A stretch of DNA of 64,000 bases, taken from NCBI GenBank assembly GCA_028564675.1, contig JAOVVO010000063.1, positions 62,001-126,000 on the forward strand, read 5' to 3'. The notes under the pieces were generated by a model. The model saw nothing but the letters and a program-made list of their open reading frames with translations, was not told the DNA's origin and ran no database searches. Numbering within the stretch: position 1 is the first letter of the stretch; each line of letters starts with the position of its first letter. This document shows positions 50,849-63,817 of this stretch, in pieces. The translations under genes and the position numbers were made by a program. Source of the stretch: Onchocerca lupi. Its lineage: Eukaryota; Nematoda; Chromadorea; Rhabditida; Onchocercidae.

Positions 50849-52785
50849 TTACCTACGTCATTTACGCTTAACTTAGGTAAATGATACATTTGCAACTGCA
50901 ATTGATAACCGCTATAGAGAACGAAATCAAAGAAATATAAGAGTTATCAAAATGATAACTATCAATGTATAATTAAATTTAGAGCGGCTAAATGCAAGAG
51001 AGATTAGAAGAAGATGACTGATGTATTTGCAACAGCAACGATTATTATCAAATCAGCAGAATACATTAGTATGAGATGTATAAAATATAGTGATTTTCTA
51101 TGTCTAGCAGAATGTAAAAGCAACAAATTTATTGCTATTTAATTTCTAATTAGTCTTGCAAAATTTCTAATTATTTGTATCATTTTTTATAATCCTGTTT
51201 GATGTTACCTGTAGCTTATAATTAGTCTGATAAGTAGATAAAAAGATTTTTCATTTCTTATTTAAAAAAAAAAAAAAGAAGGAAACTATTATTAGAATGT
51301 AAAAAGTTAGTTATTTTAATAACGAAAATTGTTTCTAAGAAATTGGCGCCAAAATTTAAATCCTAGCTTGAAATATTTAGCGAATGTGATAAGTTGGGAG
51401 GATATCGTCGAAAAGATTAAAGTTTTTTCGGTGTATAAAAGTCAAAAAGAATAAAAGATTTATTTTTATTTCGAAATTTTCAAAAGAAACAATTTCTTCT
51501 TTTCAAAATCATAAAGAATGGGTATTTTATCATTTCAAAGACAAGTGTGAGAACTACAAGAATCAGAAGGACTTCTTTTCTTTTTTTTTTTTTAAAAACA
51601 TATTATATTCATTATTTAATTTTCAAAGATTCAAGGATGTCAATTATTATTTTTCTTTATTAATCATTTTTCACATAGTTGCAGGCATAGTTTTAATTGC
51701 ATACTCAAAATTGAATTTAATAATAATCGAAATTTTCAACAAATGTTAATTTTTCAATAGATCGCGAGAAGATAAAATGTAAAATATCATCTTATCATAT
51801 GGCTTGATGTGTTGAATGATAAGAACAGTTGTAGCTTATTTAGGAAAAAAGTGAAAGAATTATCGCATCGAATCGAGAAATAGATAATCTATCTATGCAT
51901 TAATCAACCTGCAAGCAAAGGGAGATAATCCTTAATGACTTGGAGTATTCATGAAAGGAAATCGGATCGGATCTGAAATCGGAACAACTGTCCTCTCTTC
52001 CAGAGGTCAAAGGATCATTGGGGGGTCTAAGAGGAGGGTAATAGAAAAGAAAGGACGAAAAGAAAAAAGGTTAAGGGGATAATTTTGAAGTATGACAAAT
52101 GGTACTTGAATTATTTCCTTTTCTTTTTTCCAATGCATATTTAATGAAAAATAAGATTATGCTTCTTATATTAATCGAATTGCTTACTTTAAAAATTTAT
52201 ATTTAAATTTGTTTCAAATAAATGCTTCAAGTTTGAACTATTGAAGAGTTGAACAAAAAAAAAAAAAAAAAAATGCACAAGAAAGACATTGCTGTCATGT
52301 GTCTAAAATAAACACTTCAAATTTTTTTAAAATTGACATTGTCAAATGAAATTTCAATCTGTTTATTCATCTAAGTCATCAGTGCAATTTCATCCAATAG
52401 ATATATTCAATGCAGGAATGAAAATAAGAATATCACAATTTTGTCTTATTTCAAAAAAAACAAAAAAAGATTTTTTTAAAAAAGAGAAAATGAAATTTCA
52501 TTTTTGCAATGAATGAATTAATTTTTCTATTTTTCTAGAATTGAGAAAATATTGAAATTTTTTAAAAATGTGAAAAAATTTCGAACTATCCATTCTGACT
52601 AATAGCTTTCTCAGCTATTCGTTAATATATAAAACCACTAATTGTCAATTATTTGATCGCTTCATTTGCCGTTCGTTCCAATAAATAAGCGTCAATGATG
52701 AACAGCTGCGCAAACTATAAATTTGTTCCATCAAAATCTGACAAAACCGCAATTTGAGAAGTCCAACAGTTATACGATATATATT

Positions 52786-52814
52786 AGAATAGAATAGAAT
52801 AGAATAGAATAGAA
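52786..52814 (+). repeat. Pentanucleotide microsatellite (TAGAA)n
   Basis: Five to six perfect TAGAA units in non-coding DNA upstream of the receptor gene. Confidence 0.85.
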
Positions 52815-53900
52815 AAAAAGGAAACTTGAAAAGTTTGGAAAGAATGGAAATGAAAAAAATAAAGCAATTTATAATTAATGATTCTTTGTTATCGTGGAAT
52901 AAATGGTCCATTTATATCATCAAATGATTTTTCACAGATGATAAAACTGATATTATGACTAAATTAAGTTGTATTTTATAAACTTTTAATATTAATATGA
53001 AAACATAAATTCGTTAATTTTCATCGGTTGGTTAAGTTTTTAATTTAATATGATATTTCTTTTAGTACATTTGTTATCATTTTGAATCTTTGTTTTCCAA
53101 TACAAACATTATTTGCTCAAATGGAAATAGCATCTTAAATGAATTTTTTTTTTTTTTTTCATTTTTTTAACATTTCTTTAAACGAAAATCAGCTCTCTAA
53201 AAAAATGAGCAAAATTTCAAAGTAATTTAAATGTTAGATAAATTAACGCATCTAAAATCATGAACTAAAAAGTTTTTTGAAGCTTTGAACAATTTCATTT
53301 TCTTTTTTGCTTCAAATCTTGAAAGCATTCCTTCCTTTTAGCCCATATGGCAACAATTAATATTAAGATTTATTATATTTCTTGAGAATTTGAAAAATAG
53401 TAAACATAAATGATTCAATATTCTAGTAAATCATAACCTTTGACCTTGTCCTTTTATGTCCTTGCTGAAGGTAAATTTTCGTATAGAAATTGTTGTCTTC
53501 TTATGTTTATGACAGTTATTTCATCGGTCATGCTTCGTAGGTTAAATGTCTCTTCTCGAGGACATGCATATAACTGAATAGAACAGTCCAAAATAAATGA
53601 AATATGAAGGCAAGGAAATATCGCAAAACAAATCGTATAAATGTTTATTATCATTATAATATCTTTTCGCTTGAATAATTTTTGGAAAATCAATAAAATT
53701 TAATTTATATTTTCACTAATTAAAATTTATTTCAGCCTTGAAAGGCTCAACATTTAGGGTTGATTTGTATCAGGCCCAAGAATTGAATAATATTGTCATT
53801 TTCACTTCTTGTAAATATTACTGAGAAAAATTTCTACACAAACTGACAATCTTTCTAACACTTTAATTTCTTTTTACTAACAAAAAAAAAAAAAAAAAAA

Positions 53901-54108
53901 TAGATAAGATAAGTATAAAATTCCATCTTGCATACTGGAATTCAAGTCTAGCAGACATTAAATTCAGAAATACAAGAAATGAATTATTAAATTGAAAATA
54001 AAAAAAATAGGTAAGGTAAGTATAAAATTCCATCTTGCATACTGAAATTCAAGTCTAGCAGACATTAAATTCAGAAATACAAGAAATGAATTATTAAATT
54101 GAAAATAA
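53901..54108 (+). repeat. 107-bp tandem duplication
   Basis: Two head-to-tail copies (53901-54006 and 54008-54108) begin TAGATAAGATAAG and TAGGTAAGGTAAG respectively, share TATAAAATTCCATCTTGCAT, and end ATTATTAAATTGAAAATAA. They differ at only a handful of positions, so the duplication is young. It lies about 360 bp upstream of the first recognised receptor exon. Confidence 0.95.
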
Positions 54109-54468
54109 ATTGGAATTGAAGGAGCATTAAAGAAACAAATTGAAGAATTATAAAAGTAATTTTATAATTCTAGGAACGATTTGAAAAACAAAAAAGAGAA
54201 TATAACAAAACAATAAATTGAATCAAAAATTGAATGATTATTCATTCTCATTAAATTTTATACAATTTATTTATTCATTCTATCAGCAAAATATCGACAA
54301 TTATTGAATTTTATTTTAAAAATCGTAGCATCAATTTTGATTCAACAATTTTTTGAGTTAGAGACTAAATTAACATATCCAGGTGAGTTAAGATAAAATT
54401 ACTGATTCAAATTAATTCTGAAATTTTCATATGTTATTCAAATTTCTAATGCAACACTTCAATTGCAG

Positions 54469-57244
54469 CCGAATGTCGAATTATTGCACTTGGTATGGAA
54501 AACGGTGAAATTCAGGATTCACAGTTGTCTGCTTCCAGCAGTTTTGATATGATTAGTGTCGGGCCACAAAATGCCAGGTGTGAATTAATTATGATTGATG
54601 ATAATCTGACTGCTTCAGAATACTTTGATTTGAACTTAACAGCTGAGAGATTACAATCATATTTGATGAGAAAGTTTAATCTTGGCCCAGAAACCATCAT
54701 TTGTTGTTTGTGATTGCTTTTCAGAATCTCAATGTTACCGTTTCCATCATAGAATTCTTTGCCTATCAATTAAAAGATCAAAGATATTATGATTAATAGG
54801 TTGTTCAATCATATTGCAAGTTACCGACAGCAATCATTAAGAATTTCCCATTAGACTAATTTTGCCAAGATATACTCTTATCAGTGCAGTGATATCTTTA
54901 AACTTTACAAAATGATAAATTTCTATCTCAGTACTGCAAAAATTTTAAATAAAAGCCCAAATTATGCTATTCAAGTATTGAAATAAATAAAAAAAAAAAC
55001 ATCCTGAAATAGCGCCAGATCAATATTCTTATCTATAATTGTGGTTGTCTAAATTAAGCATATACGAATGCAGCTAAGTACATGTTGGATGATGCATTGA
55101 ATTTGATAATTATTACTCAGGTAAATTAGATTCTCTAAAGATCATTTGCATAATAACCGTTAAAAATTAGATTACTCAGGTAAATTAGGTTATTACTCAG
55201 GTAGATCATTTGCATAATAACCGTTAATGTACCATCTTTTCCATTAATAGATATTATATAATAAAAATAATACTAATATGATAATAATAAAATAATAATA
55301 ATAATAATAATGACGTATAGCATCGTAATAATATTAATGTTTACTTAAAAGTTCGCAACAAAAATTATGAATTTATCAAAAAATTGGTTTTTTTTTTTTT
55401 TTTTTTTTTAGGATACGAAAAGAATTTGCGTCCGGTGCATGGTGTCCAAAACCACAGATTAAGACTGGCTCATATGAATTTCTGGAAGTTCGTATTTCAT
55501 TTTATTTGAAAAGCAACCAAATTATAGCTTCAAATGAGATTCAAATTCATATTTTCCTACTTTTTAATTTGCATAATGCCGAAAACTTCGCTATTTTTCA
55601 TTAATTGTGGGTTTGTGATGCATTTTTTTGAGAATTAATAATATTAAAGAACGATTGGGAGCAGTTATGTTCATAAAAAAATTTCATTATAAACAAATTT
55701 TGGTATTTATTTGATTAGACTTTTTTTTTTTTTTTTTGTTATTGATGATATACATTTGAATCAAATGCATATCATCAAAAAATGCTCGAAAATTTATATT
55801 TTTTCGGGGAGAAAACGGTATTTAAATTAATATTTCTAAATTAATTTCAATTTTTTCAATTTTTACTTTTTTGATAAGATGAATAATGAATGAATGAATG
55901 AATGATCGAACAAATGAATTTATAAAATTGATTGTTCATAGTTAATAGTTATTGTGTAAAATTGAATGAAAACTTGGACAGCTGTCTTGCCTGTCAACCG
56001 GACAATAACAAGGGATCCATCAAAAAATGTCATCCTTAAAATGACAATTGCACATTTGACCATGAACTTTTCATTTAAATTTAATTAATTTCTTTTTTTT
56101 TTTTAAATTACTAAATTCTTTAATTTCATTTAGCAAATCATAATTGAAAATTAAACGATTTGTTTTTAACATTTTCCATTTATGGTTTTTGGAAATTTGC
56201 AAAGTGTGTGTAGCTATTGCCCTATACTTGATTATTTTAGAAAATTTCTTTCAAAGCTTTATTTTTTTCATAGTACAACTATTTTGTAAAAGAAGTTAAT
56301 ATGATCTGAAAAGTAAATCTTCAGTAAATTTTCATGATCAACAAAAATGAACCCGTTACTGTTGATCAGTTGAAGAAGTCATTGAATTAAAATAAAAATT
56401 TAATTATCAGCGATTCAATTAGCAGTAAAAATATCAAATGAGAAAATAGAATCCGTTATTAATTACAAAATTAATGAATTCTAAAAATTTCTTATTTTTT
56501 CTATTTTTGATTCTATCTTGTGTTATTCTTATCATTTAACAAATTTGAGCAACGTTGAAACTGTATTATCTATTAAACTTTATAAGATTTTATAGGTAAA
56601 TTTCGAGGAAGTATACGTGATCACAGCAATTGAAACGCAAGGTCGTTACGGGAATGGAACAGGTCGAGAATATACGACACAGTATACGCTTGAATACGTA
56701 AGATTAGATAGTTCATGGATAAAATACCACAATAGAGGACTGGCTGAAGTGCTAGATGGAAATGATGATACAGCGACCGCTGTACGACGTGACCTGGATC
56801 CGCCAATTGTTGCGTCACGTATTCGAATTGTACCGTATTCAACGTACGCAAGAACAATGTGTCTCAGAGTGGAGTTTTACGGTTGCCTCTATAATGGTAC
56901 GTTTTATATGTTTTTTTGTTTTTGTTTTTTATTTTTTAGATTTTAATTTTAACCGATATTCGCATAAATCTTTGAAAAGAAATAGATTCTCTGAAGAAAA
57001 AAATCGTAAATTTTGTTTGGTTTTATAAATTTATTTGAAAATTTTGACTTTCTCGTTAAGTCGAATTTTTCAATTGAATTTAGAGAATCAAATAAAACTT
57101 AAAAACTTTAAAGGATGTTAGGAACGATCTTTCATTTTCTTCCTAATATATTTCTGATATGCTATGTATTTCAATTCTTCTAGAATTCGGAAAATTCTCA
57201 TAAATTTGATTTTAAAATGGAAAGATAGTTATAACTAGAATATC

Positions 57245-57277
<33 letters not shown>

Positions 57278-60200
57278 CAAAGTTATTTGCGTATTGAATA
57301 TCTGACATATTTACAGAAGCTTTAATGTTCTATTCGATGAGCAACGATGGCTCCAGAATTGATAATTATGACTTTCGTGATAAGATTTTTGAAAAATCGA
57401 CTATGCTTAGTCATTTTACGAATAATAAAAAGTAAGTTAAAAGAAAATCTCTCATCTTCAATATTTTGAATGTAAAATAAATTTTAAAAAAGTGTCAAAA
57501 TTTTTATTTTCAAAAAAAATTATTTAATCATTTTCACTAAACCTGTTACTTTGTTGAATACCTTTTTTGATAATACTAGAAATTTTTGAATTTTGCTAAA
57601 AAAAACCGGGAAAATTTTGTATATTATTGACACTGTTATTAAAGTAAAAGTCATATCAGAAATAATATTTTAAAAAATAAACTGATTCTAAGATTGTGAA
57701 AAAAAGAAAAGAAACAAATATCGAATTTCCTCAATTATTATGAGAAAATGGGAAATTTGATTGATGCAGTTGATTGTTTTTTATCATTAGCCGAAGATCT
57801 ATTTAAATTTTGCTTTGTAATTTCCTTTTTGCGCAGAATAGTAGAATTTTTGAATGAATTAAAATTGATATAAAACAATGATATAAAACAATAAATTGAA
57901 ATAATTATTTGGTCATTTGGATTATCTAATTGGGTATTCGTCACTTAATCTGATTTAAATTTGAAAAACAATTAATCGTTTGAATAAATGAAAATTGATT
58001 AGACATTGTATTAATTATTAAATTACTACCACTGCTGGATCATATATTTTATTTTCCGATTATTTATATTATATTCAATCTTCAAATTTATTATTTCTTT
58101 TTGTACCGAATTAATTAGTTGTTTGAATTTCAGAGGTTTAGGACTTCTTACAGATGGTATCATTGCAACAACAAATCCATTAGAAGATATCACCGGTAGT
58201 GATAATGCAATATCAGATTGGGTTGGATGGAATCAATTGATAACAAGTAAAAATTGCTACATAGAATTTTAAATGATTTAATGTTAAAGATCACTGGATG
58301 GTTGTTATGTTTTTAAGAAGTCAGGAAATTTTGTCGCAATTATCAAAAATCATCAAGTATTTTTCAAGTAATTACTGAAGTATCATTAATTACAGTATTC
58401 TTCAATGTTATATTTTCCAGAAATCCTGAAATATATTTACAGATTACTCGTTGTATATGTATAGATGAAAATATTGTGCACAAAAAATAATTCATGAGCA
58501 TTCTTAAATTCAGATGGTTCGATAGAAATTGTTTTTGAATTTGCTGATATTCGAAAGTTTGCATATCTCGAAATTTGGACTTATGGAACATCGCTACGAA
58601 CGACCGAAATATTTTTTAGCATTAACAACAAAAAATTTACACTCGCTTCACAAATTTCATCCATACAAGTAAAATAATTCGTTTATTTTATTTTAAAAAA
58701 AAAAAACAAAATTTCGAAAAAATTTTTTAATCATTTTTTTAATTCTGAAATTCTTGAGAGGAGAGCATTGGATGCAGCACGAAATTTGCCAATACGAATA
58801 CCGTTACATAATGCAACTGGTCAAGCTTTAAAACTGAAACTTAGCTACAAGGAGCAGTGGCTTTTTCTGTCTGAAATATATTTTGCATCAAGTGAGTTGA
58901 ATTTTAAATATTTTTTTTTAAATTCTCCAACTTATTTTGTTTGTTTTGGCTTTTAGATTTTCTTAAATTTAAATTCATTTTTTTCAAAATTTAATTCCCA
59001 TCTTTTAAATCAACGTTATTTCGTCTCTGCTCATTTAACCAGAATAAATATTTCTATATTTACAAATCAGTCAGCAAATATATATATAATTGCTGATTGA
59101 TTTGTTTATCTACTTATGCCTTTACTTTCTCAATAATTTTATAATTAAAATTAAACAAATTATTTTTGGCAATGAGTCCCTGTGTTGCTTTCTTAATTAA
59201 TTGTGAAATTTTGCATCATTTTATTCTAAAAAATAATTATGATATTTAATATATAAGTACAATTCTTTTTATTGGAAACTCAATAAAGCCGTTAGGAATT
59301 CTTTCCGTATTCGAATTGAAACTTAATTTTTATAAATTTTAATATTTCCTTAGACAAATTTAATTATAATATTTCCTTACATAGAATAAAAGAATAAGGC
59401 CCAAGTTCTGATTAGTTTTTTCTTTCAACAAAACTTATATAGTTATTTTCGATCTTTTTTTTGATTTTCTTATTATTATTTTCAACTTATTAAATCTATT
59501 CAAGTTGGAATAAGTTTATTAAAGTAAAATAAATTTTGAGGGAAACTAACTTTAGGCATTGTTAGAAAAGCAACCGTATCGACGAGAATTCTTACTACTA
59601 TCACCGATATCACTACTACTGCTACTATTATCACCAGTTCTATTCCCGGTTTGGAAATATATCTCTTCTACCTCACTTTCTTCCTTTTTGTTTGCAGTTT
59701 TTTATGCTTTATCCTAAATTGCTTTTTTCTTTTGCTTTTATCAATTTTAATTGGATAATATCGTTCAAATTAAATGGATTTTTAAATTTCCTAATCAATT
59801 ATTTACCTAGAATTTTTTTTTTTCAAGAAGAGGGAAAACATTTCGAAAAAAAGATTCATTATAAATTAGATTTTCTGCATAAGTTTTTGTTTTGATCTCT
59901 TTTTCATATATCTGATTGAAAATTCAATAATTCGAAACATCACAAATTCAATGATTTAAATCCGATTTAAAAAAGACTCATACAATGTTTATTTTAAATA
60001 GAAAATGTGTGTAAAAAAATGATATGAGGAAAAGGATTGATAATTAATGATAAGCAAAGATAATTGATGGAAAATTGAATGCGATAGTAACTACCGAAAA
60101 TGAAATATTTAAAATTAAAATATAAGTGAAATATGAAATATTAGAATAATATGTATCACATGTTAATGCTAAGTTCAAAATATTGGAATTTGTTCTATTC

Positions 60201-60364
60201 TTAGCACGATATCTAATGATAATTGCTTCTGATAAAATAAAAATAATTTGCATGAATAAAAACGTTCAGCGATTCATTTATCGAAAACTATTCTTGAATG
60301 AATGAAATTTGAAAAAAATCAAAAATTTTTTCAAAATTTCTTGCGATAATATCTAATAAATTTC

Positions 60365-60397
<33 letters not shown>

Positions 60398-63300
60398 AAT
60401 AATTCAGTGATAGCAAAATTTTATTTTTCAATTTTTCTACCACCTTTTCAATATCTTTATTTTCAAGCAATCTTTAAGCAATCTCTGTTTAATTTATCCT
60501 GCAATCATTTGCATTTTTTAAAAAATTCAATTTTTTGATTGCATGTTTCTGAATGCCTTATGAATATATAAAGATGACAGAAAATTGCTTGCATATGAAA
60601 CTTTTTAATGTTTGCTTTTGCAGCTAAACCGTAATTTATTAATTAATTTTTTAGAATTTATTTTAGGCATATTCAATGCAACATCGCCAACAACAGTTGA
60701 TGAAACCATTGGCATATTTCCGGTGATTTATTTTATTGGTAAGTTCCTTGAGATTAAAATACTTTATTGGAAGTTTAGCTGACAGTAAATTTGCCTATAT
60801 TTTAACAGTCTATTATCTGGAATTTCCTATGCATGATTTTTATTAATGTTTATAGTAATGATTCCATCAATTTTTATACAAATATTAATTAACTAGCTGA
60901 ATTTGGCCACAAGGAACATCTATAGCTGCGGACCATCGCTACGTGTGTCAGGCCCAGCTAGTCCATATAAATAAAAATATCAATGTTCGTTTGTTCTCAA
61001 AATCTTAAATTTCCGAAATTTTTTAAACACACTCCTTAGCTCTATTAATTCAAAATTTAAATGTCGAAAAATTTCTATCTATTACTTTTGAACTTTTGAC
61101 ATAATGCTGCCTTTCGAATATGCGCATATTTTTATATACACTCGTTGCTGAAGTTCAGTCTGGCTGAAAAATTCATTGTGCTCATGAGGGCGTGATGCCG
61201 GGTTGAGTCAAAAAATTCAGCCCCTTCCTATCACTTACTTTTAGTTGTCACGGACGTGAAACGTGAAAAAAAAGCATGTTTAATCTAAAAAAAAAAAAGG
61301 CCAAAATACAAGATTGTGTCAAAATTTGAAAATAATCGATGGAAAATTTTGCGAATTTCCATGGATCATAATAGGAAATATTTACATTTTTATTTATATG
61401 ATGATAATATCTAAAATACAGTTGCATAATCAAGTTTTTTCTCATTTAATTTGATCAATAAAATTTTAATCTATAAATGTAATATTTGTCAAAATACTGC
61501 GAAATAATCATCTTATAAGCTTTATACAAGCTAAAGTTGACAAGCTAAGTTTAATGGTGCAATAATTTTTGCGAACTTGATTAGTCATTGATTAAATGAA
61601 AAAGATCGCAGAGTTGCGATAATTTTTGCACATAATTTAAATAATAAAGGCTTATGAAATGATAAGATGGCATGATCTCATTTGAGCCATATGCCATATG
61701 ACGAAGAAAAAATTAATTTCGAAAAATACTCGATGATTGGAATTTTGATCATCATTATCTCTTATAGGTTTGATAATTTTGTTCTTACTCATAAGTTGCG
61801 TATTGTGTGGTATTTTAATCTCTCGACGCCGTGAATCAAATCCAAAAAATTACAACAATGGACGAGCGAAAATTATGGTAACAACAAGTTTGGGCGAAAA
61901 AGGTTTTTGCACAAATTTCTGTGATGCGAGCGAAATTTACTATCATCAAATTCAAAATAATGGCTTTTGTGCTGATGAAAAGTTTGTTTCAATGAAAAGT
62001 TTTCATTTTTTTTCTATTATATTTATATTGACTATTGCATTCTCAGTGTATGATTTATAATAATTAATAAATTTAAAAATTATGGAAAATAAAAATGCTT
62101 CGTATGAAAATGTTGAATTTCAATAAATTTAACTGCTAAAAATCTTTAAACCAGAAATGTTTTAACAAAATTTGAAAAAAAAAATTCCAATTTTATTTAT
62201 AAACTTTTAACTTAACTAAAGTTCAACTGTTGGTAGGTGGAGAGTTTAAATTTATGTAATTTCTAAAAAATTAAAAAGTTCAATTTTTTATGAATTGACA
62301 TCGTTATTAACTTCTAGGAAATTAGCAACTGTGAGTAAACGAATTAAGAAATCACCGTCATGGTCCGATTTTCATTTTCCACCTCCACCTTCAGGTAAAT
62401 TAATTGCTTATTTATTTCATTTAAACATAAATATAATTATCCAATCCACAGGTAAATTATTGGGCTTAGCATTCAAAGTTTTTTTTTTTTTTTTTTTTTT
62501 TTTTAAATAGATTAATTCATAGTTCTGACAAGTTTATTATGTTAAATTGTTAAATAAGTTCTGTATTTGATCCTGTCTGTTGTATTTTCGGAAAAAAAAA
62601 AAAGTTATTTCTTCGGAAAGAATTAATAGATTGTCAAGTAATTAAGTGAACAAAAATTAATTGCATCAAATAAAATGCATCATTCATTGTACAAATTCAA
62701 AATTATAAACATAAATCAAATAATTACATCATGACAATCAATGTTTCGATTATTAATTTAGTCAAAATTTTACGAAAATTTACAGAAATATGTGGTATCA
62801 ATGAATCAACAATGGAGCCATTATTGATTCCAAAAATACCTGCATCACCTGTTGTTTGCACTGGACGAAGTTCAAGAGATGATCAGACAAGATTCAAAAA
62901 GTGATTTTCTCAAATAAATTTTAATTTGAGTATGAAAATTTAGCCAAGATAAAAATTCTCGTTTTTTTCTACTTTATAATATTCTTGTATAAAAAATAAG
63001 TAAATAGGAATGATGAAGTTAACAAGTAAATAAATAATAGAAAAAATGATGAAGTATGGAAAAAGAAAGGGATATTTAAATATAAAATTTAGAAAATTGA
63101 ATAAATTTAAAAATTAATAGAATAAGTAAACAAAAATAAAAAAGTACATGATTGATAGAATAATTCATTTTAGGAATTCAATTAACTTTGCTTTCAATCG
63201 GTTCTAAGATTTGAAATTTTTCAGGATTAGCAATGGCGACACTCTTCATTATGCTACTGCTGCTGTTCAAATTTCCGATTGGTATGTTTTATTGTTTTTC

Positions 63301-63817
63301 AAAAGTTTCTTCTCGTTATTTTCTCTCATTATTGAAGAAATCATAGATATATCATTCAAAAATTTTGATATTTCTAAAAAAAAAAAAGCAGAATTAAATA
63401 ATAAATTTTTAGCAAGATGAGACGACGAATTGAGAAATTCAGCATGGATCAGGTTGTATTAGGTTCTGAATTGGGCCGTGGAAGGTTTACGGTAACTCGA
63501 TCATGTTCCATTAATGGCAATAATTATGCTGCTAAAATAATAGTAGATAAGAATAAGCAAGCCATGTAATATTTTAAATTAATATAATAACCGATTGAAC
63601 TTTCATTTTTAATCGATAAATCTCAAAATGATAAGTAGATGATAAGAATCATATAACAAAATTATGTCTTCTTTCTTAAATTGTAGAAAATAATTTGCAT
63701 AGTTGATATTATCTTGTTTTGTTCACTATATTTTTATTCAAATATTTGATAGGAATAAAAGTTTTGTTATTAATCAATATAGGGTGCAATTCAATATGAA
63801 ATTTAAGGAAGTAGAAG
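54469..63817 (+). CDS. DDR: Discoidin domain receptor tyrosine kinase, 5' and 3' incomplete
   Basis: Fourteen exons, all phases matching, give 579 aa: 54469-54577, 55412-55487, 56596-56896, 57317-57431, 58134-58246, 58514-58668, 58759-58891, 60655-60738 (or from 60667), 61768-61981, 62318-62394, 62786-62900, 63225-63281, 63413-63565, 63783-63817. DDRs are collagen-binding receptor tyrosine kinases. Residues 1-160 are the discoidin domain: ALGMENGEIQDSQLSASSSF, VGPQNARIRKE, GAWCPKPQI, VITAIETQGRYGNGTG, LRVEFYGC. Residues about 160-340 are the discoidin-like domain (GLGLLTDGI, WVGWNQL, FEFADIRKFAYLEIWTYG). An extracellular stub with an N-x-T site precedes a membrane helix, about IYFIGLIILFLLISCVLCGI, then RRRES. 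The juxtamembrane part contains FHFPPPPSG and LHYATAAVQI. The kinase begins GSELGRGRFTVTR...YAAKII, with the VAIK-type Lys and then the FKEVE helix. The loop lacks the third Gly. A signal-peptide exon upstream (phase 1) and the rest of the kinase are missing from the window. Confidence 0.92.
54578..55411. other. First visible DDR intron, with short repeats
   Basis: Contains two partial copies of TTACTCAGGTAAATTAG and GATCATTTGCATAATAACCGTTAA (about 55113-55227), an AAT-rich microsatellite (55280-55310) and a T-run of about 22 ending exactly at the next acceptor. No exon evidence; the ORF that reads on past the donor at 54577 is intronic. Confidence 0.7.
55488..56595. other. DDR intron between discoidin exons
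   Basis: About 1.1 kb, AT-rich. It has GAATGAATG repeats near 55885-55905 and one less AT-rich patch at about 55975-56060 (AACCGGACAATAACAAGGGA). Nothing coding recognised. Confidence 0.6.
58892..60654. other. DDR intron before the membrane-span exons
   Basis: About 1.8 kb, AT-rich, with an A-run of about 28 at 60364-60391 and a (TA)n patch near 59080. An ACTACTACTGCTACTATTATCACC trinucleotide patch lies near 59605-59635. ORFs here (for example 59692-59895) lack splice context. Nothing else seen. Confidence 0.6.
60892..61401 (+). mobile_element. Non-autonomous Helitron-like element with hairpin and inverted ends
   Basis: A hairpin-type end (ACTAGCTG at 60892 pairing with CAGCTAGT at 60955-60962, with GGCC pairs inside) is followed at once by TCCATATAAATAAAAATATC and AATGTTCGTTTGTTC. 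The other end, at 61385-61401, is the inverted motif CATTTTTATTTATATGA. Subterminal TTTTGACATAATGCTGC (about 61090) and its inverted counterpart near 61310-61325 make the arms partly self-complementary. No coding capacity in about 510 bp. It lies in the intron between the two exons that build the membrane helix (60739-61767) and is a smaller relative of the 21108-24162 element. Confidence 0.65.

Larger units (their letters stand above)
36400..54468. other. About 18 kb without supported exons
   Basis: Between the stop of the coiled-coil gene and the first recognised exon of the receptor kinase I found no exon with convincing splice context. The receptor's first visible exon begins in phase 1, so at least one upstream exon (signal peptide) must exist here and introns may fill much of the space. 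Distinct islands of higher complexity lie at about 40930-41010, 43760-44000, 44270-44400, 45150-45360, 48650-48720 (includes GTTACGTCATCAC, a CRE/bZIP-like site), 49720-49910, 50550-50850 and 51900-52080 (AGATAATCC and GATCGGATC motifs). These are candidate promoters, enhancers or unrecognised exons. Long homopolymers and a Helitron fragment (43425-43625) also lie here. ORFs such as 39556-39897 (113 codons) are within chance expectation for this composition. Confidence 0.5.
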
